Positions 31,499-41,211 of a stretch of DNA of 64,000 nt are shown here, piece by piece. Made by a program: the position numbers and the translations under genes. The stretch's first letter is position 1. The number at the start of each line of letters is the position of its first letter. The DNA is from Caulobacter flavus (GTDB lineage: Bacteria; Pseudomonadota; Alphaproteobacteria; Caulobacterales; Caulobacteraceae), in assembly GCF_003722335.1 (NCBI RefSeq), contig NZ_CP026100.1, positions 4,004,001 through 4,068,000 on the forward strand. The letters run 5' to 3'. The notes under the pieces were generated by a model. The model saw nothing but the letters and a program-made list of their open reading frames with translations, ran no database searches and was not told where the DNA came from.

Positions 31499-32637
31499 CA
31501 GACCTCCATCGTCGCGTTTCGGCGCCTGCCCTGGGCGGCGACGGCGTCGACCAGCCCCTTCACCCGCCCGCCCATGGTGAGCTCGGTGCTGGCGATGATG
31601 TCCATCCGGCGGCGCAGGCGGGCGACCGGACCCGCACCGTTGGCGCCGGCAAGGGCCCAGACGCCCTCGACCGAGCCCGCGACCCGGCCCGCCATGCTGG
31701 CGGCGGTGGCCGCGCCGTCGGCGATCAGGATCTGGGTCAGGCCGTACGAGTGCTTGTAGTGGTCCGCGCCCGGTCCCAGGTCGTAGCGGGTCAGGCCCAG
31801 TTGCGGCATGGCGGCGATGGCGCGCAGGAAGAAGATCTGGCCGGGCGACCAGGCGGCGAAGGCCGTGTTGGTCGAGGCGATCCACGGATGATAGATCGCG
31901 CCCTGGCGCACCCCGAAATGGCCGGCCACCAGCTGGTCGCCAGCGTAGAGATTGATCATCAGGCCGCGGAAGTCGCCGTCGCGGCGCTCGAACAGCGCCT
32001 GGAAGAGGTCGCGGGTCCACTGCGGACGCAGGAAGTCGTGGACGCCGGTACGCTCGATCTGCTCGCGCTTCCAGGCGATCAGCTGGTCGAAGGCGTCCTG
32101 GCTGTCGTCGGCGGCCTTCAGCGTCACCTGCCCCATCTCGCGACCGAGCTTGTTGTCGAGACGGCGGTAGTTCTTGATCTTCTTGGGACTGCCCGACCGG
32201 ACGGCCTCCAGATAGGCCTCGGCGTCGCCCTCGGTGTCGATGACATAGGCGGCCGTGGACGGCTCGGCCTGGAAGGCGCCGGCGGGATCGACGAGGCCGG
32301 TGTAGCGGAACACCGCCAGGTCGGCGGCGCGCAGGACCTGGGCCGCGTCGATCTCGACGCCGGGCTTGGCGACGAGGCCGTGATAGTCCGACAGCGGCGC
32401 GCCGATGGGGCGGGCGACTCCGCCCGGACGGCGATGGTGAGCCAGGAAGCCGATCGTCTCGCCGTCGCGGCGAATCACCGCGACCCGGGCGTCCTCGCGC
32501 ACCTTGCCGACCGCCAGGGCGAAGTCCGGACCCAGCAGCGGACCGGCCAGCGCGGGCTGGGCCTGCGCGAAGGCCCGCCAGAGGGCGACGTCCGCGGGGG
32601 CGAGGTCGACGGGGTGAAGGGTCTCGACGTCCAACAT
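31498..32637 (-). CDS. FemAB/GNAT-like N-acyltransferase (Acetyltransf_6), possibly HfsK-like
   Basis: A 379-residue protein with a C-terminal Acetyltransf_6 GNAT domain: LMINLYAGDQLVAGHFGVRQ, WSPGQIFFLRAIAAM and LGPGADHYKHSYG are its usual blocks. In exopolysaccharide systems such enzymes acylate sugars; Caulobacter HfsK, a holdfast-modifying c-di-GMP effector, is of this type, and the glycosyltransferase neighbour fits, but identity with HfsK is only my inference. I take the ATG at 32637; a GTG two codons upstream is also in frame and has its own AGGA. The gene leads the GNAT-GT2-cupin operon. Confidence 0.82.
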   Translation of the reverse strand: MLDVETLHPVDLAPADVALWRAFAQAQPALAGPLLGPDFALAVGKVREDARVAVIRRDGETIGFLAHHRRPGGVARPIGAPLSDYHGLVAKPGVEIDAAQVLRAADLAVFRYTGLVDPAGAFQAEPSTAAYVIDTEGDAEAYLEAVRSGSPKKIKNYRRLDNKLGREMGQVTLKAADDSQDAFDQLIAWKREQIERTGVHDFLRPQWTRDLFQALFERRDGDFRGLMINLYAGDQLVAGHFGVRQGAIYHPWIASTNTAFAAWSPGQIFFLRAIAAMPQLGLTRYDLGPGADHYKHSYGLTQILIADGAATAASMAGRVAGSVEGVWALAGANGAGPVARLRRRMDIIASTELTMGGRVKGLVDAVAAQGRRRNATMEV

Positions 32638-32706
32638 GTCCACCTCTGTCCTAAACCGGCTCGGTTAGGGAATGATGGAAATGTCACTGCAATCGAGGGG
32701 CCACGC

Positions 32707-33204
32707 TCAGGCGCGGAATGTCGCACCCAGGATACGCTCCAGCCAGGCCTGGTCGGTCTCGTCGAACGCGGCCGGCTGGTCGGAATCGACGTCGAACACC
32801 GCCAGCAGACGGCCCTCCCCGTCGAACACCGGCACCACGACCTCGCTGGCCGAGCGGCTGTCGCAGGCGATGTGGCCCGGGAAGGCGTGCACATCTGGCA
32901 CAAGCTGGGTCTGGCCGGTGGCGGCGGCCGCGCCGCAGACGCCGCGCCCGAACGGGATGCGCAGGCAGCCCAGCGTGCCCTGGTACGGGCCCACGACCAG
33001 CTCGCGCTCCTTGGCGGGATCGACGACGTAGAAGCCGGTCCAGAAATAGTGGTCGAAGCTGTTGGCCAGCATCGAGGCGACGGTGGCCATGCGGGCCGTC
33101 AGGTTGGCCTCGCCCTCGAGGACGGAGGCGATCTCCTCGGCGACCTCGGCATAGCGGGCGGCCTTGTCGGCGGAGAGGGTCTTGTCGTTGAAAGCTTCGG
33201 CCAT
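32707..33204 (-). CDS. msrC: Free methionine-(R)-sulfoxide reductase (GAF domain)
   Basis: A 165-residue GAF-domain enzyme that reduces free Met-R-sulfoxide. The three catalytic cysteines Cys80, Cys90 and Cys114 match E. coli 84/94/118 in position and context (LGCLRIPFGRGVCG and HIACDSRS). FDHYFWTGFYVV and VPVFDGEGRLLAVFDVDSD complete the signature. It lies upstream of the GNAT gene on the same strand, 69 bases apart. Confidence 0.95.
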   Translation of the reverse strand: MAEAFNDKTLSADKAARYAEVAEEIASVLEGEANLTARMATVASMLANSFDHYFWTGFYVVDPAKERELVVGPYQGTLGCLRIPFGRGVCGAAAATGQTQLVPDVHAFPGHIACDSRSASEVVVPVFDGEGRLLAVFDVDSDQPAAFDETDQAWLERILGATFRA

Positions 33205-33255
33205 GGGCGCGGATATAGCGCGCCCATGGCCGATTGGTAGGGGCCGAATGCGAGC

Positions 33256-35583
33256 CTAGAACTCTTCCCAGTCGCCGGGACGCGACTGCGGGGCGATCTT
33301 CAGGGCGTTGCTCCCCTGGACGTAGCGCTCGCGAAAGGCCTCGCGCCGGGGCGCGGCCGGCTGGCGCTGGGCCTGGCGGGGATGCAGGTCGCGGACCTCG
33401 GCGCCGACCTGGAAGCGGCCGATCAGGCGTTCCAGTTCGCTGGCTTCGGTCGAAAGAGCGTGGGCGGCGGCGGTCGACTGCTCGACCATGGCCGCGTTCT
33501 GCTGGGTCACCTGGTCCATCTGGTTGACGGCGGTGTTGACCTCGGCGAGGCCGACCGACTGCTCCTTGGCCGAGGACGCGATCTCGCCGACCAGGGCGTT
33601 GATCTCGGAGACCTGCTCCATGATCTGCTGCAGGGTCTCGCCGGTCTCGCCGACCAGGCGCACGCCCTTGCCCACCTCGTCGGTGGAGGCGCGGATCAGG
33701 CCCTTGATCTCCTTGGCGGCGTCGGCGCTGCGCTGGGCCAGGGCCCGGACTTCCTGGGCGACGACGGCGAAGCCCCTGCCCGCCTCGCCGGCCCGGGCAG
33801 CCTCGACGCCGGCGTTCAGCGCCAGGAGGTTGGTCTGGAAGGCGATCTCGTCGATGACGCCGATGATCTGGGTGATCGACTGCGACGACTTCTCGATGCC
33901 GCCCATGGCCTGGACGGCCTCGGTGACCACCTTGCCGCTCTTCTCGGCGTTGGCCTTGGCGCTCTCGGTCAGCTGGCGGGCGCGCTCGGCGCCTTCCGAG
34001 CTCTTCTTCACCGTGGCGGTGATCTGGTCGAGGGCGGCGGCGGTCTGCTCCAGGCCCGCGGCCTGGCGCTCGGTGCGCTGGGCCAGGTCGTCGGAGGCGT
34101 GGCTGATCTCGGCGCAGCCGGCGCGGATGCTCTGGGCAGCCGACAGGATGCCGGCCATGGTCTGCTGCAGGCTCTCGACCGCGGCGTTGAAGTCGCGCGG
34201 CATCTTGCGGGCCTCGCCGGCGAACCCGTCCTCGCGCATGCGCCAGATCAGGTCGCCGTCGGCCAGCTTTTCCATGCCCTGGCCAAGCGTGGCGACGGCG
34301 GCGGCCTGGGCCTTGGCGAAGGCCTCCGCCTCCTCGGCGTGGCGTTGGCGGTCGGCCTCGGCGGCGGCGCGTTCGGCCTCCTGCTCGGCGCGGCGGCGCT
34401 GGCCGTCGGCCAGGTCGTGGCGGAAGCCGTCGAGGGCGCGGGCGATGGCGCCGATCTCGTCGCCGCCGGTCACGCCGGGCACCGGCTGGTCGTAGCGGCC
34501 GGCGCTGAGCGCGTCGACCGACTGGGTCAGGCCCGAGAGCGGACGGCGGACCAGGCTGGCGCTGGCCAGGAACAGGGCCAGCAGCACCGCGCCGGTGATC
34601 ACCATGCCGCCGACGAACAGGATCATGGCCAGGCGATCGGCCGGACCGGTGATGGCCGAGCGCGGCACGTCCATGACCAGCGCCCAGGTGGTGTTGAGCT
34701 CAGGCATGGCGATGGGACGGATCATCCGCTCCATCTCCTCGTCGCCGACCTTCACGCCTTCGAAGATGGCGGGCTCGCCGCCGGCCAGCACGGCCTTGAC
34801 CTTGTCGGCGCCGGCGTCGGCATAGGCCGTGGTGCGCAGGTCGGCGTTGGGGTGGGCCACCCACTTGCCGGTCGAGGACAGCAGCATCACGCGACCGCCG
34901 CCCAGGGGGCGCATCTTCTCCAGGCGCTGCGAGACGCCGTCCAGCGACAGGTCGACGCCCTCGGCGCCGAGGAACACGCCGCCGGTCATCACCGGATAGA
35001 CCACCGAGGTCATCAGCTGGGTCTTGCCGGCGACGGTGTAGGGATAGGGCTCGAGGATCGCCGCCTTATGGGTGTCGCGCGGGACCGTGTAGTAGGGCTG
35101 GCTGTACTCGTTGCCCTCGCTGAGCGGCTCGAAGATCACCTTGCCGTCGTTGTGCACCCAGTAAGGGGTGAAGTTGCCCTGGGCGGTCGAGCCCATGGCG
35201 GTCTGGCCGGCGAACTCGGCGTCCTTGCCGTCCAGCGCGTTCGGGGCGGCCATGAACCAGGCGCCCATGACGATCGGGGTGGCGTCGACCTGCGGGCGCA
35301 GCATCTCGATATAGGCGCGGCGGTCGCGGACGCCGGCGGTGTGGGCCGCGGCGATCGAGCCGGCGGTGGCGCGCGAGGTGGCCTCGACCCTGCCGATCTC
35401 GGTGCGGATCTGCTCGATGGCGTCGTCAGCCACCGCGTCCGCATAGCGGTGGGTCAGGCCCGCGACGATGCCCGAGGTGTGCATCGACACCGCCACGGCG
35501 GCGGCGATCAGCAGAAGGCCGATGGCCAGACCCGCCACCGTCACCAGCTTCCACGCGATGGTCAGCCGACCGAACGCCTTCAT
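33256..35583 (-). CDS. Methyl-accepting chemotaxis protein with dCache sensor
   Basis: A 775-residue chemoreceptor. Order: TM1 (about 10-32), a periplasmic double-Cache sensor (about 40-315), TM2 (about 320-342), HAMP, a second HAMP-like coiled coil, then the signalling domain with the hairpin tip EIAFQTNLLALNAGVEAARA. The protein ends PGDWEEF: DWEEF resembles the NWETF tether that binds CheR/CheB in E. coli high-abundance receptors. Start MKAFGRLTIAWKL is favoured over the ATG 5 codons upstream because it begins the TM1-adjacent tail. Ligand unknown; the sensor recalls amino-acid or carboxylate Cache domains. Confidence 0.92.
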   Translation of the reverse strand: MKAFGRLTIAWKLVTVAGLAIGLLLIAAAVAVSMHTSGIVAGLTHRYADAVADDAIEQIRTEIGRVEATSRATAGSIAAAHTAGVRDRRAYIEMLRPQVDATPIVMGAWFMAAPNALDGKDAEFAGQTAMGSTAQGNFTPYWVHNDGKVIFEPLSEGNEYSQPYYTVPRDTHKAAILEPYPYTVAGKTQLMTSVVYPVMTGGVFLGAEGVDLSLDGVSQRLEKMRPLGGGRVMLLSSTGKWVAHPNADLRTTAYADAGADKVKAVLAGGEPAIFEGVKVGDEEMERMIRPIAMPELNTTWALVMDVPRSAITGPADRLAMILFVGGMVITGAVLLALFLASASLVRRPLSGLTQSVDALSAGRYDQPVPGVTGGDEIGAIARALDGFRHDLADGQRRRAEQEAERAAAEADRQRHAEEAEAFAKAQAAAVATLGQGMEKLADGDLIWRMREDGFAGEARKMPRDFNAAVESLQQTMAGILSAAQSIRAGCAEISHASDDLAQRTERQAAGLEQTAAALDQITATVKKSSEGAERARQLTESAKANAEKSGKVVTEAVQAMGGIEKSSQSITQIIGVIDEIAFQTNLLALNAGVEAARAGEAGRGFAVVAQEVRALAQRSADAAKEIKGLIRASTDEVGKGVRLVGETGETLQQIMEQVSEINALVGEIASSAKEQSVGLAEVNTAVNQMDQVTQQNAAMVEQSTAAAHALSTEASELERLIGRFQVGAEVRDLHPRQAQRQPAAPRREAFRERYVQGSNALKIAPQSRPGDWEEF

Positions 35584-35690
35584 CGAGAATCTCCGCAACC
35601 CGAGCCGTTAACCTCGTTGTGGCGGTCGATTCCTAATTGGCTGTTAACTGAGGTTAAGCTGCGACAATCTGGCGCTTCAGCGCCGACGGC

Positions 35691-35787
35691 GCAGCCCCCT
35701 CCGGCCCTCCGGGTCACCTCCCCCAGCGGAGGAGGATCTTGGATGCTCCCCCGCTGGGGGCTGTCGCGAGCCGACTGAGGGGTCAGC
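35691..35787. repeat. Two-armed palindromic intergenic element, short centre
   Basis: CCCCCTCCGGCCCTCCGGG, CACCTCCCCCAGCGG, an 18-base centre, CCCCCGCTGGGGGCTGTCGCG and GACTGAGGGG. The arms match the element at 16949-17141 but the centre differs. It lies between mfd and the chemoreceptor gene and may act as a terminator for either strand. Confidence 0.65.
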
Positions 35788-38700
35788 CCTTCGCCAGCTT
35801 GACCAGCTGGACCAGTATCTTCTCCGCGGCGTCGAGGCGCTGGGCGGGCGTGTCCCACTCGCCCTTGACCACCACCTTCTGGTCGGGGCGGGCCTTCCAG
35901 ATCAGGCTGTTCTTGCCGATGAACTGCATCAGCGGCAGCGGGTTGGCGAACTCGTCGTTGCGGAAGCTGAGCACCGCGCCCTTGGGGCCGACGTCGATCT
36001 TGGCGACATTGGCCTCGCGGCACATGCCCTTGATGCCGACGACTTTCAGCAAGGAGTCGGTTTCGGGCGGCAGCGGGCCGAAGCGATCGATCATCTCGGC
36101 GGCCAGGGCCTCGCGGTCGGCGGCCTTCTCGGCTTCCGACAGGCGGCGGTAGAGCGACAGGCGCACGTTGAGGTCGGGCACGTAGTCGTCGGGGATCATC
36201 ACGGCCGCGCCGGTGTTGATCTGCGGCGACCAGGCGCGGTCTTCCAGCAGGGCTTCGGCGCCCTGGCGCTCACGCAGGGTCGCCACGGCGTCTTCCAGCA
36301 TCTGCTGGTAGAGCTCGACGCCGATCTCCTTGATGTGGCCGCTCTGCTCGTCGCCCAGCAGGTTGCCGCCGCCTCGGATGTCGAGGTCGTGGCTGGCCAG
36401 CTGGAAGCCGGCGCCTAGGCTGTCGAGCGACTGCAGCACCTTCAGGCGCTTCTCGGCCGACAGGGTGATCTGCTTCTCGGCGGGCGTGGTCAGGTAGGCG
36501 TAGGCGCGGGCCTTGGAGCGGCCGACGCGTCCCCGGATCTGGTAGAGTTGGGCCAGGCCGAACATGTCGGCCCGGTGCACCACCAGGGTGTTGGCCGATG
36601 GGATATCCAGCCCACTCTCGACAATGGTCGTAGCAAGAAGCACGTCGTACTGGCCCTCGTAGAAGGCGGTCATCACCTCCTCGAGCTGGGTGGCGCTCAT
36701 CTGGCCGTGGCCGACGACGTACTTGATCTCCGGCACCTGGGTGCGGAGGAACTTCTCGATGTCCTCCAGGTCCTTCAGGCGCGGCACGACATAGTAGGCC
36801 TGGCCCCCGCGATACTTCTCGCGCAGCAGGGCCTCGCGCACGGTGACGGCGTCGAAGGGCGTGATGTAGGTGCGCACCGCCAGGCGATCGACCGGCGGGG
36901 TGGCGATGATCGACATCTCCCGGATGCCCGACAGCGCCATCTGGAGCGTACGCGGAATGGGCGTGGCGGTCAGGGTCAGCATGTGCACGTCGGCGCGAAG
37001 CTCCTTCAGCTTCTCCTTGTGCTTGACCCCGAAGTGCTGCTCCTCGTCGACGATGACCAGGCCCAGGTCCTTGAAGGCGACCTGCTTGGACAGCACCGCA
37101 TGGGTGCCGACCACGATCTCCAGCTGGCCGTTGGCCAGGCCCTCGCGGGTGTCGGCGGCTTCCTTGCCGGTGACCAGGCGCGACAGGCGCGTCACCTTGA
37201 TCGGCCAGCCTTGGAAGCGTTCCTTGAAGGTCTTGTAGTGCTGGCGGGCCAGCAGGGTGGTCGGGCAGACGATGGCCACCTGCTTGCCGCTCATGGCCAC
37301 GACGAAGGCGGCGCGCAGGGCCACTTCGGTCTTGCCGAAGCCGACGTCGCCGCAGATCAGCCGGTCCATCGGCTTGCCCGACGACAGGTCTTCCAAGACG
37401 TCGTGGATGGCGTTGAGCTGGTCTTCCGTCTCTTCGTAAGGAAAGCGGGCGCAGAACTCGTCGAACACGCCCGACGGCGGATCGGTCTCTTCCACCGACT
37501 TCAGCGAGCGGGCGGCGGCGATCTGGATCAGGCCCTCGGCCATGACCCGCAGGCGTTCTTTCGCCTTGGCCTTGCGGCCCTGCCAGGCCGCGCCGCCCAG
37601 CTTGTCGAGCTGGACGTTCTCGCCGTCGGCGCCGTAACGGGTCAGCAGGTCGATGTTCTCGACCGGCAGGTACAGCTTGGCCTCGCCGCCATACATCAGG
37701 TCGAGGCAGTCGTGCGGCGCGCCCTGGACGTCGAGGGTCTTGAGGCCCTCGTAGCGGCCGATGCCGTGGTCGATGTGGACGACGAGATCACCCGGGGTGA
37801 GCGCGCTGGCCTCGGCCAGGAAGTTGGCGGCGCGGCGCTTCTTGCGCGGACGGGCGAGGCGGTCGCCAAGGATGTCAGTCTCTGAGATGACCGCGAGGCT
37901 GTCGGTCTCGAAGCCCGCGTCGAGCGGCAGGACGACGCGCTGGGGAACCTTGGGATCATTGGCCTTGGCCGCCTGCCAGTATCCGGCGAACGGAACCTTC
38001 TTCAGGCCGTGGTCCGACAGCATGGTCCCGAGACGCTCGGACGAGCCCTCCGACCACGAGGCGAAGAGGACGCGTTTTCCCTCCCCGGCCAGCTTCTTGG
38101 CGTGGTCGGCGGTGGCCTCGAACAGGTTGACGCTGTCCTGGGCGCGTTCGGCGGCGAAGGTGCGGCCAAGCTTCGCGCCGAGGTCGACGACGTCGAGGCC
38201 CTGCGGCTGGAACGGCGTGAACTGGCGGTGCGGGCGATCGGAAAGCGCCTCGTCCCATTCCTTGGCGGTCAGGTAGAGGGCGTGCGGCTCCAGCGGGCGG
38301 TAGGCCGACTTGCGGTCGGCGGCGGCGCGGGCGTCGTAGGCGTCGGCGATCATCGACAGCCGCTCGTCGCGGGCCTCGGCGGCCTGGTGGTCGACGCCGA
38401 CCAGCGATCCGGCCGGCAGGTAGTCGAAGATCGTCGCCATCCGCTCGTAGAACAGCGGCAGCCAGTGCTCCATGCCGGCGCGGCGGCCGCCGTCGCTGAC
38501 CGCGGCGTAGAGCGCGTCGTCGCCCGGCGCGCCGAACAGGCGCACGTACGAGCCGCGGAAGCGCGAGACGGCGTCGGCGTCGAGCAGGGCCTCGCTGACG
38601 GGCAGCAGCTCGATCGACTTCAGCTGCTTGGTCGAGCGCTGGGTCTCCGGATCGAAGGCGCGGATGCTCTCGAGGGTGTCGCCGAACAGATCCAGGCGCA

Positions 38701-39247
38701 CGGGCTCTTCAGACGCCGGCGGATAGACGTCGATGACCCCGCCGCGGATCGCGAACTCGCCGCGTTCGGAAACGGTAGAGGCACGGACGTAGCCGTTGAC
38801 GGCGAAGTAGCGTTCCAGGTCCTTGATGTCGACCGACTGGCCGACCTTGGCGCCGTAGCTGGCGCGGAGAAGGACCTCCTTCGTGGGCACCCGCTGCAAC
38901 AGGGCCGGCGCGGCGACGACCAGCATGGCCGGCTTGGTCTGACCCAGGCCGTTCGCCAGCCTGTGCAGGGTGCACATGCGCGTCGCCGCGACCCCGGCCG
39001 AGGGCCCGATCCTGTCGTAGGGCAGGCAGTCCCACGAGGGCAGCAGCACCGCCTCGATCTCGGGGGCGAAGAACTTCAGGGCGTCGATGAAGGCGCTGGC
39101 CCGGGCGGTGTCGCGGGCCATGAAGGCGGTGAGGCCGCCTCGGGCGCGGGCGACGTCGGCCATCACCAGGGCGTCGAAGCCCTCGGGCGCGCCGGCCAGG
39201 GTCAGGCCGCCGGCGGCCTTGGCGATCTGTTTGGCGTCGTAGGCCAT
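35783..39247 (-). CDS. mfd: Transcription-repair coupling factor Mfd
   Basis: A 1154-residue protein of the expected length. It displaces RNA polymerase stalled at lesions and recruits UvrA. Order: UvrB-homology region (1-about 350), the RNA-polymerase-binding CarD/RID domain around residue 490 (GDLVVHIDHGIGRYEGLKTL), helicase domains with Walker A GDVGFGKTE (about 632) and the DEEQHFG box (about 734), the TRG region and a C-terminal autoinhibitory domain. ATG at 39247 gives MAYDAKQIAK; the in-frame TTG 4 codons upstream is less likely. sdhE lies just upstream, an arrangement common in alphaproteobacteria. Confidence 0.98.
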   Translation of the reverse strand: MAYDAKQIAKAAGGLTLAGAPEGFDALVMADVARARGGLTAFMARDTARASAFIDALKFFAPEIEAVLLPSWDCLPYDRIGPSAGVAATRMCTLHRLANGLGQTKPAMLVVAAPALLQRVPTKEVLLRASYGAKVGQSVDIKDLERYFAVNGYVRASTVSERGEFAIRGGVIDVYPPASEEPVRLDLFGDTLESIRAFDPETQRSTKQLKSIELLPVSEALLDADAVSRFRGSYVRLFGAPGDDALYAAVSDGGRRAGMEHWLPLFYERMATIFDYLPAGSLVGVDHQAAEARDERLSMIADAYDARAAADRKSAYRPLEPHALYLTAKEWDEALSDRPHRQFTPFQPQGLDVVDLGAKLGRTFAAERAQDSVNLFEATADHAKKLAGEGKRVLFASWSEGSSERLGTMLSDHGLKKVPFAGYWQAAKANDPKVPQRVVLPLDAGFETDSLAVISETDILGDRLARPRKKRRAANFLAEASALTPGDLVVHIDHGIGRYEGLKTLDVQGAPHDCLDLMYGGEAKLYLPVENIDLLTRYGADGENVQLDKLGGAAWQGRKAKAKERLRVMAEGLIQIAAARSLKSVEETDPPSGVFDEFCARFPYEETEDQLNAIHDVLEDLSSGKPMDRLICGDVGFGKTEVALRAAFVVAMSGKQVAIVCPTTLLARQHYKTFKERFQGWPIKVTRLSRLVTGKEAADTREGLANGQLEIVVGTHAVLSKQVAFKDLGLVIVDEEQHFGVKHKEKLKELRADVHMLTLTATPIPRTLQMALSGIREMSIIATPPVDRLAVRTYITPFDAVTVREALLREKYRGGQAYYVVPRLKDLEDIEKFLRTQVPEIKYVVGHGQMSATQLEEVMTAFYEGQYDVLLATTIVESGLDIPSANTLVVHRADMFGLAQLYQIRGRVGRSKARAYAYLTTPAEKQITLSAEKRLKVLQSLDSLGAGFQLASHDLDIRGGGNLLGDEQSGHIKEIGVELYQQMLEDAVATLRERQGAEALLEDRAWSPQINTGAAVMIPDDYVPDLNVRLSLYRRLSEAEKAADREALAAEMIDRFGPLPPETDSLLKVVGIKGMCREANVAKIDVGPKGAVLSFRNDEFANPLPLMQFIGKNSLIWKARPDQKVVVKGEWDTPAQRLDAAEKILVQLVKLAKG

Positions 39248-39296
39248 GCTGCTCTTCAACTGTTGGCGGACAGAAGCCCGCCGGAATGCAAAGGGG

Positions 39297-39590
39297 TCAG
39301 GCGCCGTCGCCGGGCGGCCGCGAGGCGTGGGCCTCGAAGCGGAACTTGCGGATCATCGCCATGATCTCGGTCTCGAACGCCTCGGGCGTCGGCTCCTGGC
39401 CGACGATCCAGGCGTAGATCTCGCGATCGGACTGTTCCAGCAGGGTTTCCAGCACGTCGAGCTGGGCGGGGGTCAGGCTCGGCCCATGGGTCTCCGCGAA
39501 CGGCCCCAGAATGAGGTCCGCTTCACGAAAGCCGCGGTGCCAGGCCCGAAACTTCAGCCGCCGGAGGCGGGCGTCGTGATCGATGGTCAT
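39297..39590 (-). CDS. sdhE: FAD assembly factor SdhE
   Basis: A 97-residue protein that helps insert FAD into succinate dehydrogenase. The RGxxE signature is RGFRE (residues 19-23) in RAWHRGFREADLILGPF, followed by the usual five-helix layout (LDVLETLLEQSDREIYAWI). Start MTIDHDARLRRLKF matches family proteins; no strong ribosome binding site precedes it. It is upstream of mfd on the same strand, and divergent from cobQ. Confidence 0.92.
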   Translation of the reverse strand: MTIDHDARLRRLKFRAWHRGFREADLILGPFAETHGPSLTPAQLDVLETLLEQSDREIYAWIVGQEPTPEAFETEIMAMIRKFRFEAHASRPPGDGA

Positions 39591-39678
39591 GCGGCCGCCG
39601 ATATAGAGCGCGCCGCCGCCGGGCGCCAGCGTCGCCGCGCGATTGACCCCGCCTGCTGACAGCTTTAGGCGCGAGGAC

Positions 39679-41139
39679 ATGGCTTCCTTGATGATCCAGG
39701 GCTGCGGCTCCGACGTCGGCAAATCGACCCTGGTGGCGGGGCTGTGCCGGCTGTTCGCCAATCGCGGACTGGTGGTGAGACCCTTCAAGCCGCAGAACAT
39801 GTCCAATAACGCGGCCGTCACCGCCGACGGCGGCGAGATCGGCCGGGCCCAGGCGCTGCAGGCCGTGGCGTGCCGCACGCCGGCCAGCGTGCACATGAAC
39901 CCGGTGCTCCTGAAGCCGCAGAGCGACGTCGGCGCGCAGGTGGTGGTGCAGGGCCGCGTGGTCGGGAACTACAAGGCCCGGGCGTTCCAGGGGCTGAAGC
40001 CCGACCTGCTGGCCACGACGCTGGACAGCTATCGCCGCCTGGCCGCCGAAGCCGACCTCGTGCTGGTCGAGGGCGCGGGCAGTCCGGCCGAGACCAACCT
40101 GCGCGCCGGCGACATCGCCAACATGGGCTTCGCCCACGCCGCCGACGTGCCGGTGGCCCTGGTCGGCGACATCGACCGGGGGCACGTGATCGCCGCCCTG
40201 GCCGGGGCGCATCTGGTGCTCGACGAAGCCGACCGGACGCGTATCAAGGGCTTCATCGTCAACAAGTTCCGGGGCGATCCGGCGCTGTTCGACGACGGCC
40301 GGTCCGAGGTCGTCCGGCGGACGGGCTGGAGCGATCTGGGCATGGTCCCGTGGCTGCCGCCGGTGCGTTTCCTGCCCGCCGAGGACGCCGTCGTGCTGGA
40401 GCGGCCGGCGGCCGCTTCGGAAGGCAGGCGCGCCAAGGTGGTCGTGCCGATGCTGTCGCGGATCGCCAATTTCGACGACTTCGATCCGTTGCGGAACGAT
40501 CCCGCGATCGATCTTCGGTTCCTGTCGCCCGGCGGCGTGTTGCCCGCAGACGCCGACCTGGTGATCCTGCCGGGAACCAAGGCGACCCTGGCGGACCTGG
40601 CCTTCCTGCGCGCGCAAGGCTGGGACGTAGACATCCTGGCGCACGCCCGGCGCGGCGGGCGGGTGCTGGGCGTCTGCGGCGGCTACCAGATGCTGGGCCG
40701 GACGGTCAGCGATCCGGGCGGCGTCGAGGGCGCGCCGGGTTCGGCGGCGGGGCTTGGCCTGCTCGACGTCGAGACGGTGCTGGCGGGCGACAAGACGGTG
40801 CGCCCGGTCACGGGGCGGCTGGCCGGCGGCGCGGCCTTCGAGGGCTACGAGATCCATGTCGGCCGGACCAGCGGCGCCGGGACCGGCCGGCCGCTGCTGG
40901 ACATCGACGGCCACGGGCCCGATGGCGCGGTCTCGGCCGACGGCAGGATCGCCGGCGCCTACGTCCACGGCCTGTTCGACAAGGCGAGCGCGCGGACCGC
41001 CCTCCTCGCCCCGCTCGGCGTCGCCGCCGACGGTCAGGACCAGTCGACCCGCGTGGACGCCGCGCTCGACGAGATCGCCGAAATCCTGGAGCGCTCGCTC
41101 GACATCGCCGCCATCAGTCACATCGCAGGGGTGCCCTAG
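39679..41139 (+). CDS. cobQ: Cobyric acid synthase CobQ
   Basis: A 486-residue glutamine-dependent amidotransferase that amidates four carboxylates of adenosylcobyrinic acid diamide. The N-terminal dethiobiotin-synthetase-like domain has the P-loop GCGSDVGKST and KPQNMSNNA; the C-terminal class I glutaminase domain has nucleophile Cys333 in GVCGGYQMLG and the catalytic His in AYVHGLFD. ATG at 39679 is chosen; GAGG precedes it very closely. Divergent from sdhE; not in a larger cob operon, although a CobT-like gene exists at 8 kb. Confidence 0.97.
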   Translation: MASLMIQGCGSDVGKSTLVAGLCRLFANRGLVVRPFKPQNMSNNAAVTADGGEIGRAQALQAVACRTPASVHMNPVLLKPQSDVGAQVVVQGRVVGNYKARAFQGLKPDLLATTLDSYRRLAAEADLVLVEGAGSPAETNLRAGDIANMGFAHAADVPVALVGDIDRGHVIAALAGAHLVLDEADRTRIKGFIVNKFRGDPALFDDGRSEVVRRTGWSDLGMVPWLPPVRFLPAEDAVVLERPAAASEGRRAKVVVPMLSRIANFDDFDPLRNDPAIDLRFLSPGGVLPADADLVILPGTKATLADLAFLRAQGWDVDILAHARRGGRVLGVCGGYQMLGRTVSDPGGVEGAPGSAAGLGLLDVETVLAGDKTVRPVTGRLAGGAAFEGYEIHVGRTSGAGTGRPLLDIDGHGPDGAVSADGRIAGAYVHGLFDKASARTALLAPLGVAADGQDQSTRVDAALDEIAEILERSLDIAAISHIAGVP

Positions 41140-41211
41140 TCCGGTTTTCCTGGCCCGCCGCCTCGCCAGCGGCCAAAATCGCCCCCTGACGAATCCGAGT
41201 TGGGAGCCCAC

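Noticed and set aside
33382-35778. A 798-codon open frame on the + strand
   Set aside because: It mirrors the chemoreceptor gene exactly and reads as Gly/Leu/Gln/His repeats typical of antisense frames.
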